The position numbers and the translations under genes are program-made. The notes beneath the pieces were generated by a model. It had not been told where the DNA came from and searched no databases. It saw only the letters and a list, made by a program, of their open reading frames with translations. A stretch of DNA of 64,000 bases from Acrocarpospora macrocephala (GTDB taxonomy: Bacteria > Actinomycetota > Actinomycetes > Streptosporangiales > Streptosporangiaceae): positions 1-64,000 of the forward strand of contig NZ_BLAE01000041.1 of the NCBI RefSeq assembly GCF_009687865.1, written 5' to 3'. Positions 8,225 through 14,939 of this stretch are shown here, piece after piece. How positions within the stretch are numbered: the stretch's first letter is position 1; each line of letters opens with the position of its first letter.

Positions 8225-8510
8225 CCCACCAGGACGATCCGCCACACCCTCGAAACCACCCGCCTTGGCCGCTTCTTAGAGGGCTTTTCATTAGGGAATG
8301 TCCCTGTGTGGGCTGTTGTGCTGGTGAGGGTTCTGTTGCGGGCGTCGCGGTGCCTGCCAGCAGTCCTCGGTCCATTGGCGAGCAGTCCGCGCCCGGGCCT
8401 CTCCCTGCCCGCGGCGCCAGTGCACCGGTTCCCGCCGCGACCGGGCGACCGAATATCGGCCCAGCTGGAGGCTCGATCCAGTGAACGATGCCCGGCGACG
8501 CCCATGACGC
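8225..8510. other. Gene-free spacer after the thiolase
   Basis: No convincing gene on either strand. Overlapping frames are antisense or shifted products of GC-rich sequence. A short AT-richer patch near 8270-8305 stands out from the surroundings; it may be an old mobile-element end, but there is no supporting repeat. Confidence 0.4.
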
Positions 8511-8525
8511 AAAGTACTTCATATT

Positions 8526-8541
8526 TGCAGTACCTACTGCA
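8526..8541. promoter_or_regulatory. MarR operator candidate
   Basis: TGCAGTA-CC-TACTGCA is a perfect 7-base inverted repeat 18 bases before the MarR start. It is nested inside an outer pair AAAGTAC (8511-8517) / GTACTTT (8547-8553). Position and symmetry fit autoregulation by the MarR protein. Confidence 0.6.
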
Positions 8542-8559
8542 TTGTTGTACTTTATCTCC

Positions 8560-9180
8560 GTGACCAACGATTCTTTGCCGCCGTCTGCGGGCCCGATGTC
8601 CCTGTTGTTCGACGTGTGGCTCGTCATGAGCCTCGCCTCCCGTCTGCTCGACGACGCACTGGCGGGCAGCGGCCTCACCGGGGACGACTTCGGTATGTAT
8701 TCGCTGCTGCGCCGGTTCGGACCGGTCACTCCGAGCCAGCTCAGCCGATGGACGGGAATGGGCGCCACGACCGTCTCGGCGTACCTGAAGCGGATGGATG
8801 CGCGCAGCCACACCGAGCGGACGCCCAATCCGGCCGACCGCCGGTCGTACCTCATAGGGCTCAGTTCGGACGGCGTCGCCGCGCACGACGCGGCGACGGT
8901 GGCCTTCCTCGCGGCGATGCACACCCTTGCACCGGCCTTTCAGCCGGATTCCCTCGACGAACGGCTCGCATTGCAGCATGTCGACAGCGCGTTGCGCGAC
9001 GCGACCGGCATGGATCCCCGCCCTTACACCGTGATCGACGACGCGACCGGCGGCATCGGAGAGCACACGGAAAACCGGCGACTCTCCTACCGCGGCGAAC
9101 CGCTGAACACCAAGCAGGAACGGCTCGTGCGGCACTACATCGACTTCGTGCGGGCGCAGCCCGCCGGCGATTGTCCGTAG
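8560..9180 (+). CDS. MarR-family regulator
   Basis: GTG 8560 gives about 206 residues. The winged-helix core reads FGPVTPSQLSRWTGMGATTVSAYLKRM, with the wing motif NPADRRSYLIGLSSDG typical of MarR proteins. The C-terminal tail of about 80 residues, with QERLVRHYIDFVRA, extends beyond the usual length of about 150. An in-frame ATG at 8488 would overlap the operator and lacks a ribosome site. The next gene, a serine hydrolase, follows after 13 bases, so it is probably its co-transcribed target. The ligand is unknown. Confidence 0.8.
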   Translation: MTNDSLPPSAGPMSLLFDVWLVMSLASRLLDDALAGSGLTGDDFGMYSLLRRFGPVTPSQLSRWTGMGATTVSAYLKRMDARSHTERTPNPADRRSYLIGLSSDGVAAHDAATVAFLAAMHTLAPAFQPDSLDERLALQHVDSALRDATGMDPRPYTVIDDATGGIGEHTENRRLSYRGEPLNTKQERLVRHYIDFVRAQPAGDCP

Positions 9181-9193
9181 GAAGGAACAGGAC

Positions 9194-10345
9194 ATGGCTC
9201 TCAACTACCGGCCCCGGTCGCATGATGACCCGAGCGGACAATCACCGCTCGCGACCGACGACGGCATCGACGTGACGTCGATCAGGGCGGCGGTCACGCA
9301 CGTCATGCGGACATCGAAGATCCCCGGCCTGTCGCTTGCGGTCACCCGCCATGACCGGCTGCTGTACGCCGAGGGGTTCGGGCTGGCCGACCTCGCCGCT
9401 GACCGCCCCGCGACTCCCGACACCAGCTACCTGTGGTTCTCCTTGTCCAAGATCGTGACCGCCACCGCCGTGATGCGCCTGGCGGACGAGGGGCGTCTCG
9501 ACCTCGACGCACCTGTGCGCGAGTACATCGCCGCCTATCCCGCCATCACGCCGCAGCCACGGGTACGACAGCTGCTCAACCACACGGCCGGCTTGGCCAA
9601 CCCGCTGCCGATCCGCTGGGTGCGACCAGCCACCACCGATGACGAACCAGACGCGTTCCTGGCGCGCGTTCTGCGCAAGTACGGCAAGCCCCGCCATCCC
9701 GTTGGCGGCTCAGCACGCTACTCCAACCTCGGATATCTACTCGCGGCTGAGGTCGTCGCGGCGGTGACGGGCCGGCCGTTCGAGCGGTACGTCACCCAGG
9801 CCGTGCTGGCCCCGGCAGGCATGAGCGCCACCGGATACCAGTACGCGCCCGAAGCCGACATGGCCAGCGGCTATGTTCGGGGGCCGCGCCTGCTCACGAC
9901 CGCGCTCTCGGCGCTGCTGCCCCCCGGCATCGCCGGTGAGCGCTACGGCCGCTACCTGAGCCTTCGCCCGTTCCTCGTCACCGGCGCAGGCTACGGCGGA
10001 CTCGTCGGCAACGTCGTGGATGCCGCCCGCCTCGCCGCGCTCCATCTCGGCGACGGTGCCGCCATCAACGGGCAACGCCTCCTGTCCACGCAATCCGCCC
10101 AAGCGATGCGGCGAATACATGCCCGAGGCGAGCCGTTCGACCATGGCATCGGCTGGTTCCGCAGGCCGGACCACCGCGGCAGCAGGCCGGAGTTCGTCGA
10201 GCACTACGGCACCGGCGCGGGCTTCTGGAACGGCATACGCCTCTACCCTGACCTGGACTTCGCGATCACCGTCATGACCAACACCACGCACGCCTACGAC
10301 ATCCACACGCTGTTCACCGACATCATGCGCGGCGCCTGCCCTTGA
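9194..10345 (+). CDS. Serine hydrolase, beta-lactamase class C/esterase family
   Basis: A 383-residue protein of the PF00144 family. Ser83-x-x-Lys86 (SLSK) is the nucleophile/base pair, Tyr176-Ser-Asn178 (YSNLGY) the second motif, and HYGTGAGFWNG near the C-terminus the third. There is no signal peptide, so it is likely a cytosolic esterase or amidase rather than a beta-lactamase. An AGGA-type ribosome site precedes ATG 9194. It follows the MarR gene closely and converges with the TetR gene, overlapping its 3' end by about 23 bases. Confidence 0.85.
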   Translation: MALNYRPRSHDDPSGQSPLATDDGIDVTSIRAAVTHVMRTSKIPGLSLAVTRHDRLLYAEGFGLADLAADRPATPDTSYLWFSLSKIVTATAVMRLADEGRLDLDAPVREYIAAYPAITPQPRVRQLLNHTAGLANPLPIRWVRPATTDDEPDAFLARVLRKYGKPRHPVGGSARYSNLGYLLAAEVVAAVTGRPFERYVTQAVLAPAGMSATGYQYAPEADMASGYVRGPRLLTTALSALLPPGIAGERYGRYLSLRPFLVTGAGYGGLVGNVVDAARLAALHLGDGAAINGQRLLSTQSAQAMRRIHARGEPFDHGIGWFRRPDHRGSRPEFVEHYGTGAGFWNGIRLYPDLDFAITVMTNTTHAYDIHTLFTDIMRGACP

Positions 10346-10952
10346 CCTGGGTGCGGCGTTCGTACCCGGCGTCGAGTTCCGCGCGGTACTGCCGGGCCTG
10401 CTGCGGGCTGATGAGCGAGTGTGAGTACAGGTCGAGAAGTGTTTGCAGCAGCAGGTGCTCACCCTCGGGTGTGGTGATGTCGGTTTCCAGGCCACGCGAG
10501 ACGTGCGGGCCGAGCATGCCGACGGCGAGGGCGAAGGCGGTGTGGAGCGTGGCGCGGGCTCGGGCGGGAACGTCGGTGGGGTCTGGCCGGGCCTGGTCAG
10601 CGAGGGTGAACCAGTTCTGCGTGGTGGCCGCCATGTGGTCGAACACGGCTGCGGCACGGCCTTCGAACAGGGCCCGGGTCAGGTACTGGCGGTAGGGGCC
10701 GATGCTCTCCAGCGGGCTCAGCACCCCGATGCCGGTCTCGGCCTGCGCCTCCAGCTGCCGGATGAGCTCGATGATCCGCTCGTCGCAGGCCGCGATCAGC
10801 TTCTCCTTGGAGCCGTAGTGATGGCGGATCAATCCGGACGTCACGCCTGCTCGCTCGGCGATGGCCCGGGTCGTCGCGCGCTCGTAACCGACCTCGCCGA
10901 ACAGCTGCATGGCGGCGTCGCGGATCCTGGCTTTGGCGGTCAGATCGCTCAT
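10323..10952 (-). CDS. TetR-family regulator
   Basis: A 209-residue protein with a textbook N-terminal helix-turn-helix: AMQLFGEVGYERATTRAIAE, then GVTSGLIRHHYGSKEKL. A helical effector domain follows. Its ATG overlaps the stop of the upstream alpha/beta hydrolase gene (ATGA), so the two are translationally coupled. The likely operator, two TACTCAATTGAGTA-type sites at 11874-11907, lies before the hydrolase, consistent with autoregulation of the two-gene unit. The C-terminal coding end overlaps that of the convergent serine hydrolase. Confidence 0.85.
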   Translation of the reverse strand: MSDLTAKARIRDAAMQLFGEVGYERATTRAIAERAGVTSGLIRHHYGSKEKLIAACDERIIELIRQLEAQAETGIGVLSPLESIGPYRQYLTRALFEGRAAAVFDHMAATTQNWFTLADQARPDPTDVPARARATLHTAFALAVGMLGPHVSRGLETDITTPEGEHLLLQTLLDLYSHSLISPQQARQYRAELDAGYERRTQVKGRRRA

Positions 10953-11848
10953 GCTCCGTAGAATTCCAGCAATGCGGCGGCGATGGCGGCAGGCTTTCCG
11001 TAGGTCTGCGCGGAGTCGTGGTTGAGCCTGGGCAGCTCCTTCACCGTGGAGCGCGGCAGTACCTTGTTCAGTTCCTTGGCCGTGGTCACGAAGATCGGCT
11101 CCGTCCGGCCCCCGTACATGAGCAGCACGTCGGCATCGAGGCGACGGTACTCATCTATTGTTCCCGCAGTGGCCATCACCAGGTCGAGCTCCGGGGCGAT
11201 GGCGGCGAGCAGTTCTCGCATGCGCACGGTGTCGCGGCGGCCCGGCTCGAGTCGGAGAAGCAGGTCGATCAGCCGTCCCGTCGGTCCGGCGGGGATACCG
11301 CGGAGTACGGCGGCGAGCCACGCCGGGAAATGGCCGTTGCGCGCCGCCTGGGTCGCCGACTCGGCGGCGGAGAAGACGATCGCCTTGCCGCTCCGCCCGG
11401 ACCTGATCAGCTGCTGCATCGTCGTGAACACGCGACGGATCTGGGTGTCGTCCTGGTCGCCCAGCAGGAGAAGCGGTTCGTAGGCGGCCACCTTGCGGAC
11501 TTGGTCCAGACCGATCGCACCGTGCAGGGCGAACAGCCCACCATCGGCCGGCCCGAACACGAGTTCCGCGCCGGTGTGGTGCACCACCGCGGCGAGGTCC
11601 TCGTCTTCTCGTTCGATGCTGTACGCGGGCCCGATGGGGCCGCTCATGCCACGGCCTCGCCGGTCGGGCAGGTAGACGGTGTGGTCGTCGGCAAGGGCCA
11701 CAGCGAGCTTCATCATGTGCTGAGCCGCGTTGACTCCGCCATGAAGCAGTACCGCTCCGGGGCCGCGGCCGAGCCGGCGGTAGCCGATCCGTGTGCCATC
11801 GGCCGATGTCACCCATTCCTTGGAGTACGTCGCTGCGGTCCTGCTCAT
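10949..11848 (-). CDS. Alpha/beta-hydrolase-fold protein lacking the nucleophile serine
   Basis: A 299-residue protein with the oxyanion-side LLHGGVNAAQHM and the strand/elbow ELVFGPADGGLFALHGA. In active relatives the elbow is G-x-S-x-G; here it is G-P-A-D-G, so the expected serine is alanine. A late LNHDSAQTYG could supply the His. Either it is non-catalytic (a ligand-binding or regulatory hydrolase fold) or it uses the neighbouring Asp in a different chemistry. It is the first gene of a coupled pair with a TetR regulator, behind two palindromes, so it probably answers a small molecule. Confidence 0.75.
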   Translation of the reverse strand: MSRTAATYSKEWVTSADGTRIGYRRLGRGPGAVLLHGGVNAAQHMMKLAVALADDHTVYLPDRRGRGMSGPIGPAYSIEREDEDLAAVVHHTGAELVFGPADGGLFALHGAIGLDQVRKVAAYEPLLLLGDQDDTQIRRVFTTMQQLIRSGRSGKAIVFSAAESATQAARNGHFPAWLAAVLRGIPAGPTGRLIDLLLRLEPGRRDTVRMRELLAAIAPELDLVMATAGTIDEYRRLDADVLLMYGGRTEPIFVTTAKELNKVLPRSTVKELPRLNHDSAQTYGKPAAIAAALLEFYGA

Positions 11849-11873
11849 CGTTGTGACCCCTTTCTCGAGGTGT

Positions 11874-11907
11874 TACTCAATTGAGTAGTTTACTCTCCAA
11901 TTGAGTA
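11874..11907 (-). promoter_or_regulatory. Twin TetR operators
   Basis: TACTCAATTGAGTA at 11874-11887 is a perfect 14-bp palindrome. Three bases on, TACTCtccAATTGAGTA (11891-11907) repeats both arms with a small insertion. They lie 26-59 bases upstream of the hydrolase start and are the only strong dyads in this gap. Confidence 0.65.
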
Positions 11908-11996
11908 GCACTGTTGGAGGGGGTGACGAATCCCGGGCAATCTGTTCGGCCCGGCGGGGCGGCGACCGGCCGCGAGGGTGTCCGCGGTGACCCCGC

Positions 11997-12027
11997 TTGA
12001 CCTTCCCGTCACTGGAAGGTCTTGGGT
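11997..12027 (+). promoter_or_regulatory. MerR-type promoter/operator resembling the CueR site
   Basis: TTGACC (-35 position) is followed by a dyad GACCTTCC-N7-GGAAGGTC (11999-12021). A 19-base spacer then places the -10 hexamer at 12022-12027 (TTGGGT, a poor match). The elongated spacer with the dyad inside it is the signature of MerR-activated promoters. The arms are the same as in the E. coli copA (CueR) promoter. The predicted transcript starts near the ATG at 12034, so it may be leaderless. Confidence 0.7.
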
Positions 12028-12033
12028 GGACCC

Positions 12034-12837
12034 ATGACATCAGATGTCTCGATCGGAGAGTTCTCGCGGCTCTGTCACCTGGGCGCCAAGACGCTGCGGT
12101 ACTACCACGACATCGAGCTGCTGGTTCCCGACGCCGTCGACGACAGCACCGGCTACCGGCGGTACTCGGTAAGCCAGGTCGCCGACGCGCACCTCATCCG
12201 GCGGCTGCGCGACCTCGACATGCCGCTGGCCGAGATCCGGCAGGTACTGGGCGAGCCAGACCAGGTTGCGCGCGAGCACGCGCTGGCCCGGCACCTGGAT
12301 CGGATGGAGGCGGAGCTCACCCGGACCCGGGACGTGGTGGTTTCGCTGCGCCGGCTGCTCGGCAGTCCACCGCAGGTACCGGTCAACCACCGCCAGTCGC
12401 CGACGTCGACCGTGCTGCGAATGAGCGCCCAGGTCGCCCGGACCCAGATGTCCGAGTGGTTCGGGCAGACCTACCCGCGGCTGTACGGAACCCTGGCTGA
12501 CTGCGGCCTGGATCCGGCCGGTGCCGCGGGCGCGACGTACTCGGCGGAGTTCTTCGAACACGACCAGGGGGAGGTGGTCGCGTTCGTGCCGGTGCTACCC
12601 GACGCGGTGCCCCCGGGCGACGACCGGTTCGCCGTGCTGCCGCGGCAGCGCTTCGCGGTCGCCCTCCACACCGGCCCGTTCAGCGACTGCGACCTCACCT
12701 ACGGCTGGCTCGGCGCGCACGTCGCCGCGCATGACATCGCCCTGGCCGACCCCATCGTCGAGGTCTACCTCGTCGGACCCGACCACACCAACGACCCCAA
12801 CCAATTCCAGACCGAAATCTGCTGGCCCATCCAATAA
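12034..12837 (+). CDS. MerR-family activator with GyrI-like effector domain
   Basis: A 267-residue protein. Residues 1-70 form the winged helix (IGEFSRLCHLGAKTLRYYHD, then STGYRRYS), followed by a dimerisation coiled coil to about 115. A C-terminal GyrI/AraC-E-type ligand pocket ends VEVYLVGPDHTNDPNQ. This is the BmrR architecture, which senses lipophilic drugs. No CueR-type metal-binding Cys loop is present despite the CueR-like operator. The ATG at 12034 is chosen over TTG 12022 because the -10 would overlap the latter. A VOC-fold protein follows after 9 bases as probable operon partner. Confidence 0.85.
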   Translation: MTSDVSIGEFSRLCHLGAKTLRYYHDIELLVPDAVDDSTGYRRYSVSQVADAHLIRRLRDLDMPLAEIRQVLGEPDQVAREHALARHLDRMEAELTRTRDVVVSLRRLLGSPPQVPVNHRQSPTSTVLRMSAQVARTQMSEWFGQTYPRLYGTLADCGLDPAGAAGATYSAEFFEHDQGEVVAFVPVLPDAVPPGDDRFAVLPRQRFAVALHTGPFSDCDLTYGWLGAHVAAHDIALADPIVEVYLVGPDHTNDPNQFQTEICWPIQ

Positions 12838-12846
12838 GGAGAGCAC

Positions 12847-13206
12847 ATGACTGAGCTTGCCCTCGGCAACGTCACCACCGACTGCGCCCACGCGGCCGGC
12901 CTCGCCGGGTTCTACGCGGCGTTGCTGGACCGCCCGGTCGACGCTGGAGCGTCGGAATTCTTCGCCACTGTGGGACGCGAGAGCGGCGCCCACCCAGTAC
13001 TGATGTTCATCAAAGTGCCGGAACGCACTCCGGGAAAGAACAGCGTTCATCTGGATCTGCACGCGCCGGACGTGGCGGCCGAGGTCGCCCGGGCGATCAG
13101 CTTGGGCGCCAAGCACGTCGCCGACTTCGCCGAGTACGGCATGATCTGGACCACCCTGGCCGATCCAGAGGGGAATCTCTTCGACATCGGCCTGAAGCTG
13201 CCCTGA
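12847..13206 (+). CDS. VOC-superfamily (glyoxalase/bleomycin-resistance fold) protein
   Basis: A 119-residue single-domain vicinal-oxygen-chelate protein: LGNVTTDCAHAAGLAGFYAALL, then NSVHLDLHAPDVAAEV, ending IWTTLADPEGNLFDIGLK. Such proteins are metal-dependent lyases or dioxygenases, or drug-binding resistance proteins. The substrate is not evident. It is preceded by AAGGAG and lies directly after the BmrR-like MerR gene, so drug or xenobiotic handling is a fair inference. Length and motif order are typical. Confidence 0.8.
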   Translation: MTELALGNVTTDCAHAAGLAGFYAALLDRPVDAGASEFFATVGRESGAHPVLMFIKVPERTPGKNSVHLDLHAPDVAAEVARAISLGAKHVADFAEYGMIWTTLADPEGNLFDIGLKLP

Positions 13207-13216
13207 AACAGCGGGC

Positions 13217-13666
13217 TCAGCGCCGCAGTCCGTCCCATGACCATTGCGGAATGCCCAGGCCCTCGGGGACGTCGTCGGCGGACTCGTGATAGTGCGACAT
13301 GGTCGTCCTGGTGGCCCAGGCGAAGTAGTCGTGCAACACCTGCCGGAGCGGCTCGGACGCGTTCAGCCCCACGTCCTCAAGGGCCTGGTCGAAACAGGCG
13401 ATCGCCCGGCGGTCCATCTCCTCGTGCGGGCCGTGGCCGCTGTGGAGCCGTACGACCGAGGTCTCGTCGCCGTAGGAGTCGGAGTAGACGGTGGGCCCGC
13501 CGAGGGCCTCGGCCCAGTAGGCAGCGAGCCGTTCGCTGTGCTGAGGATGGAATCCCTGGCTGAACGCGTGGCTGACCATTTCGTCGGCCATCACCCGGTG
13601 GTGCCATGCCTCAGCCAGGCGGAGCAGGCCCTCGGTGCCGCCCACGGCCTCATACACACTTTGCAT
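13217..13666 (-). CDS. Truncated haemoglobin (group II-like globin)
   Basis: Starting at ATG 13666 gives 149 residues beginning MQSVYEAVGGTEGLLRLAEAWH. This is the characteristic start of bacterial 2-on-2 globins. It continues with HAFSQGFHPQHSERLAAYW, ALGGP and VVRLHSGHGPHEEM, which hold the haem-pocket histidines and glycine turns. Such proteins bind O2 or NO and often serve NO detoxification or oxygen delivery. It is co-directional with the FAD monooxygenase upstream, 17 bases away, so it may belong to that operon. ATG 13690 would add an unrelated 8-residue lead. Confidence 0.8.
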   Translation of the reverse strand: MQSVYEAVGGTEGLLRLAEAWHHRVMADEMVSHAFSQGFHPQHSERLAAYWAEALGGPTVYSDSYGDETSVVRLHSGHGPHEEMDRRAIACFDQALEDVGLNASEPLRQVLHDYFAWATRTTMSHYHESADDVPEGLGIPQWSWDGLRR

Positions 13667-13682
13667 GCCCCAAGGATGGCCA

Positions 13683-14894
13683 CTATCCACGGGTGGCGGG
13701 AAGGTCCTGGTCGTACGGTTTCAGGGTGATGGCGCTCGCCGTCTTTCTGATGCTCTTGATGAAGACGCCCTTCCATGGGATGTAGGGCAGCAGGCGGTAG
13801 TTCTGGTTGATGAACCAGGCCAGGAACCTGTTCTCGGGGGGGACCGTCCACTTGGCCACTCCCTGGCCTGCCTTCTGGCAGCCCGCGACGTAGTCGCGCA
13901 TCGCCTCCTGGTAGCCGGCGAAGCCGGCGCGGTGGTCTCCGCCGGCCGCGGCCAGTTCGCCCGCCAGGACGTACGCGCCGACGATGGCCAGGCCGGTGCC
14001 CATGCCCGACAGCGGCGAGGGCGAGTAGGCGGCGTCGCCGAGCAGCGCGACCCGGCCGCGCGACCAGGTGTCCAGGTGGACCTGGCTGATCGAGTCGAAG
14101 TAGAAGTCGGGCGCGTCCCCCATGGCCGCGAGCAGCCGGGGAGTCTCCCAGCCGACCCCGTCGAACGCCTCGGCGAGGATCTTCTTCTGCTGCTGGACGT
14201 CGCGCCGATCGTAGGTCAGCGGGGGCGAGCCGAAGTGGAACAGGGCCTTGGCCTCGGTGTTGTTCCGGGCGCTGTAGACGCCGACCGTCTTGCCGGGGAC
14301 GCCGTACATCATCCCGGTGTGGTCCAGCCCCAGATGGTTGTCCACGGTGAAGATCGCGAGGTGGAGGCCCAGGTCCTCGATGAAGTCCCGGTCGGGGCCG
14401 AAGGCCAGCGCGCGTACGTTGGAGTGCAGCCCGTCGGCGCCCACGACCAGGTCGAACCGCCGGGGCGCGGCCCGTTCGAAGGTGACCTCCACCCCGTCGG
14501 CGTCTTCGGTGATGGCGGTGATGGAGTCGTCGAAGAGGTATTCGGTGTGGTCCTTGGTGGCGTCGTACAGGATGCGGGCCAGGTCGCCGCGCAGGATTTC
14601 GAGGTCGCCGCTGAACATGCCGGAGGGAATGGTGGCGACCTTCTTGCCCGCGGCGTTGACGTGCGCCATGTCGCCCATGTGGGTCCGCTGTCGCTCGACG
14701 TCGGCCAGGATGCCCATCCGCCGGAGCACGGTGAAGTGCACGTCGCCGCGGAAGTCGACCGCGTAGCCGCCGTCGCGCAGGGCGGGGGCCCGTTCGACCA
14801 CCGTGGGAGTGAACCCGTGGCGGCGCAGCCAGTAGGCGAGTGCCGGGCCGGCGATGCTCGCCCCCGAGATCAGAATGTTCGTGTTGGTTGTCAT
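13683..14894 (-). CDS. FAD-dependent aromatic hydroxylase-type monooxygenase
   Basis: ATG 14894 gives about 403 residues. The FAD-binding N-terminus is ILISGASIAGPALAYWLRRHG, a GxGxxG variant with Ser. LVVGADGLHSNVR is the DG motif and RVALLGDAAYSPSP the GD motif that contacts the FAD ribose. This places it in the class A (PHBH/TetX) family, which hydroxylates aromatic or polyketide rings with NAD(P)H and O2. Several members inactivate antibiotics. It lies 45 bases downstream of the large SARP regulator on the same strand, so it is a likely target or operon member. Confidence 0.85.
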   Translation of the reverse strand: MTTNTNILISGASIAGPALAYWLRRHGFTPTVVERAPALRDGGYAVDFRGDVHFTVLRRMGILADVERQRTHMGDMAHVNAAGKKVATIPSGMFSGDLEILRGDLARILYDATKDHTEYLFDDSITAITEDADGVEVTFERAAPRRFDLVVGADGLHSNVRALAFGPDRDFIEDLGLHLAIFTVDNHLGLDHTGMMYGVPGKTVGVYSARNNTEAKALFHFGSPPLTYDRRDVQQQKKILAEAFDGVGWETPRLLAAMGDAPDFYFDSISQVHLDTWSRGRVALLGDAAYSPSPLSGMGTGLAIVGAYVLAGELAAAGGDHRAGFAGYQEAMRDYVAGCQKAGQGVAKWTVPPENRFLAWFINQNYRLLPYIPWKGVFIKSIRKTASAITLKPYDQDLPATRG

Positions 14895-14939
14895 GCGACG
14901 AGCGTGCCCGGCGGCGCTCACCGGACGCTCACCGCCGGC

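Noticed and set aside
8149-9204. A 351-codon minus-strand frame over the MarR gene
   Set aside because: It is antisense to a clear MarR winged helix and has no motif or ribosome site.
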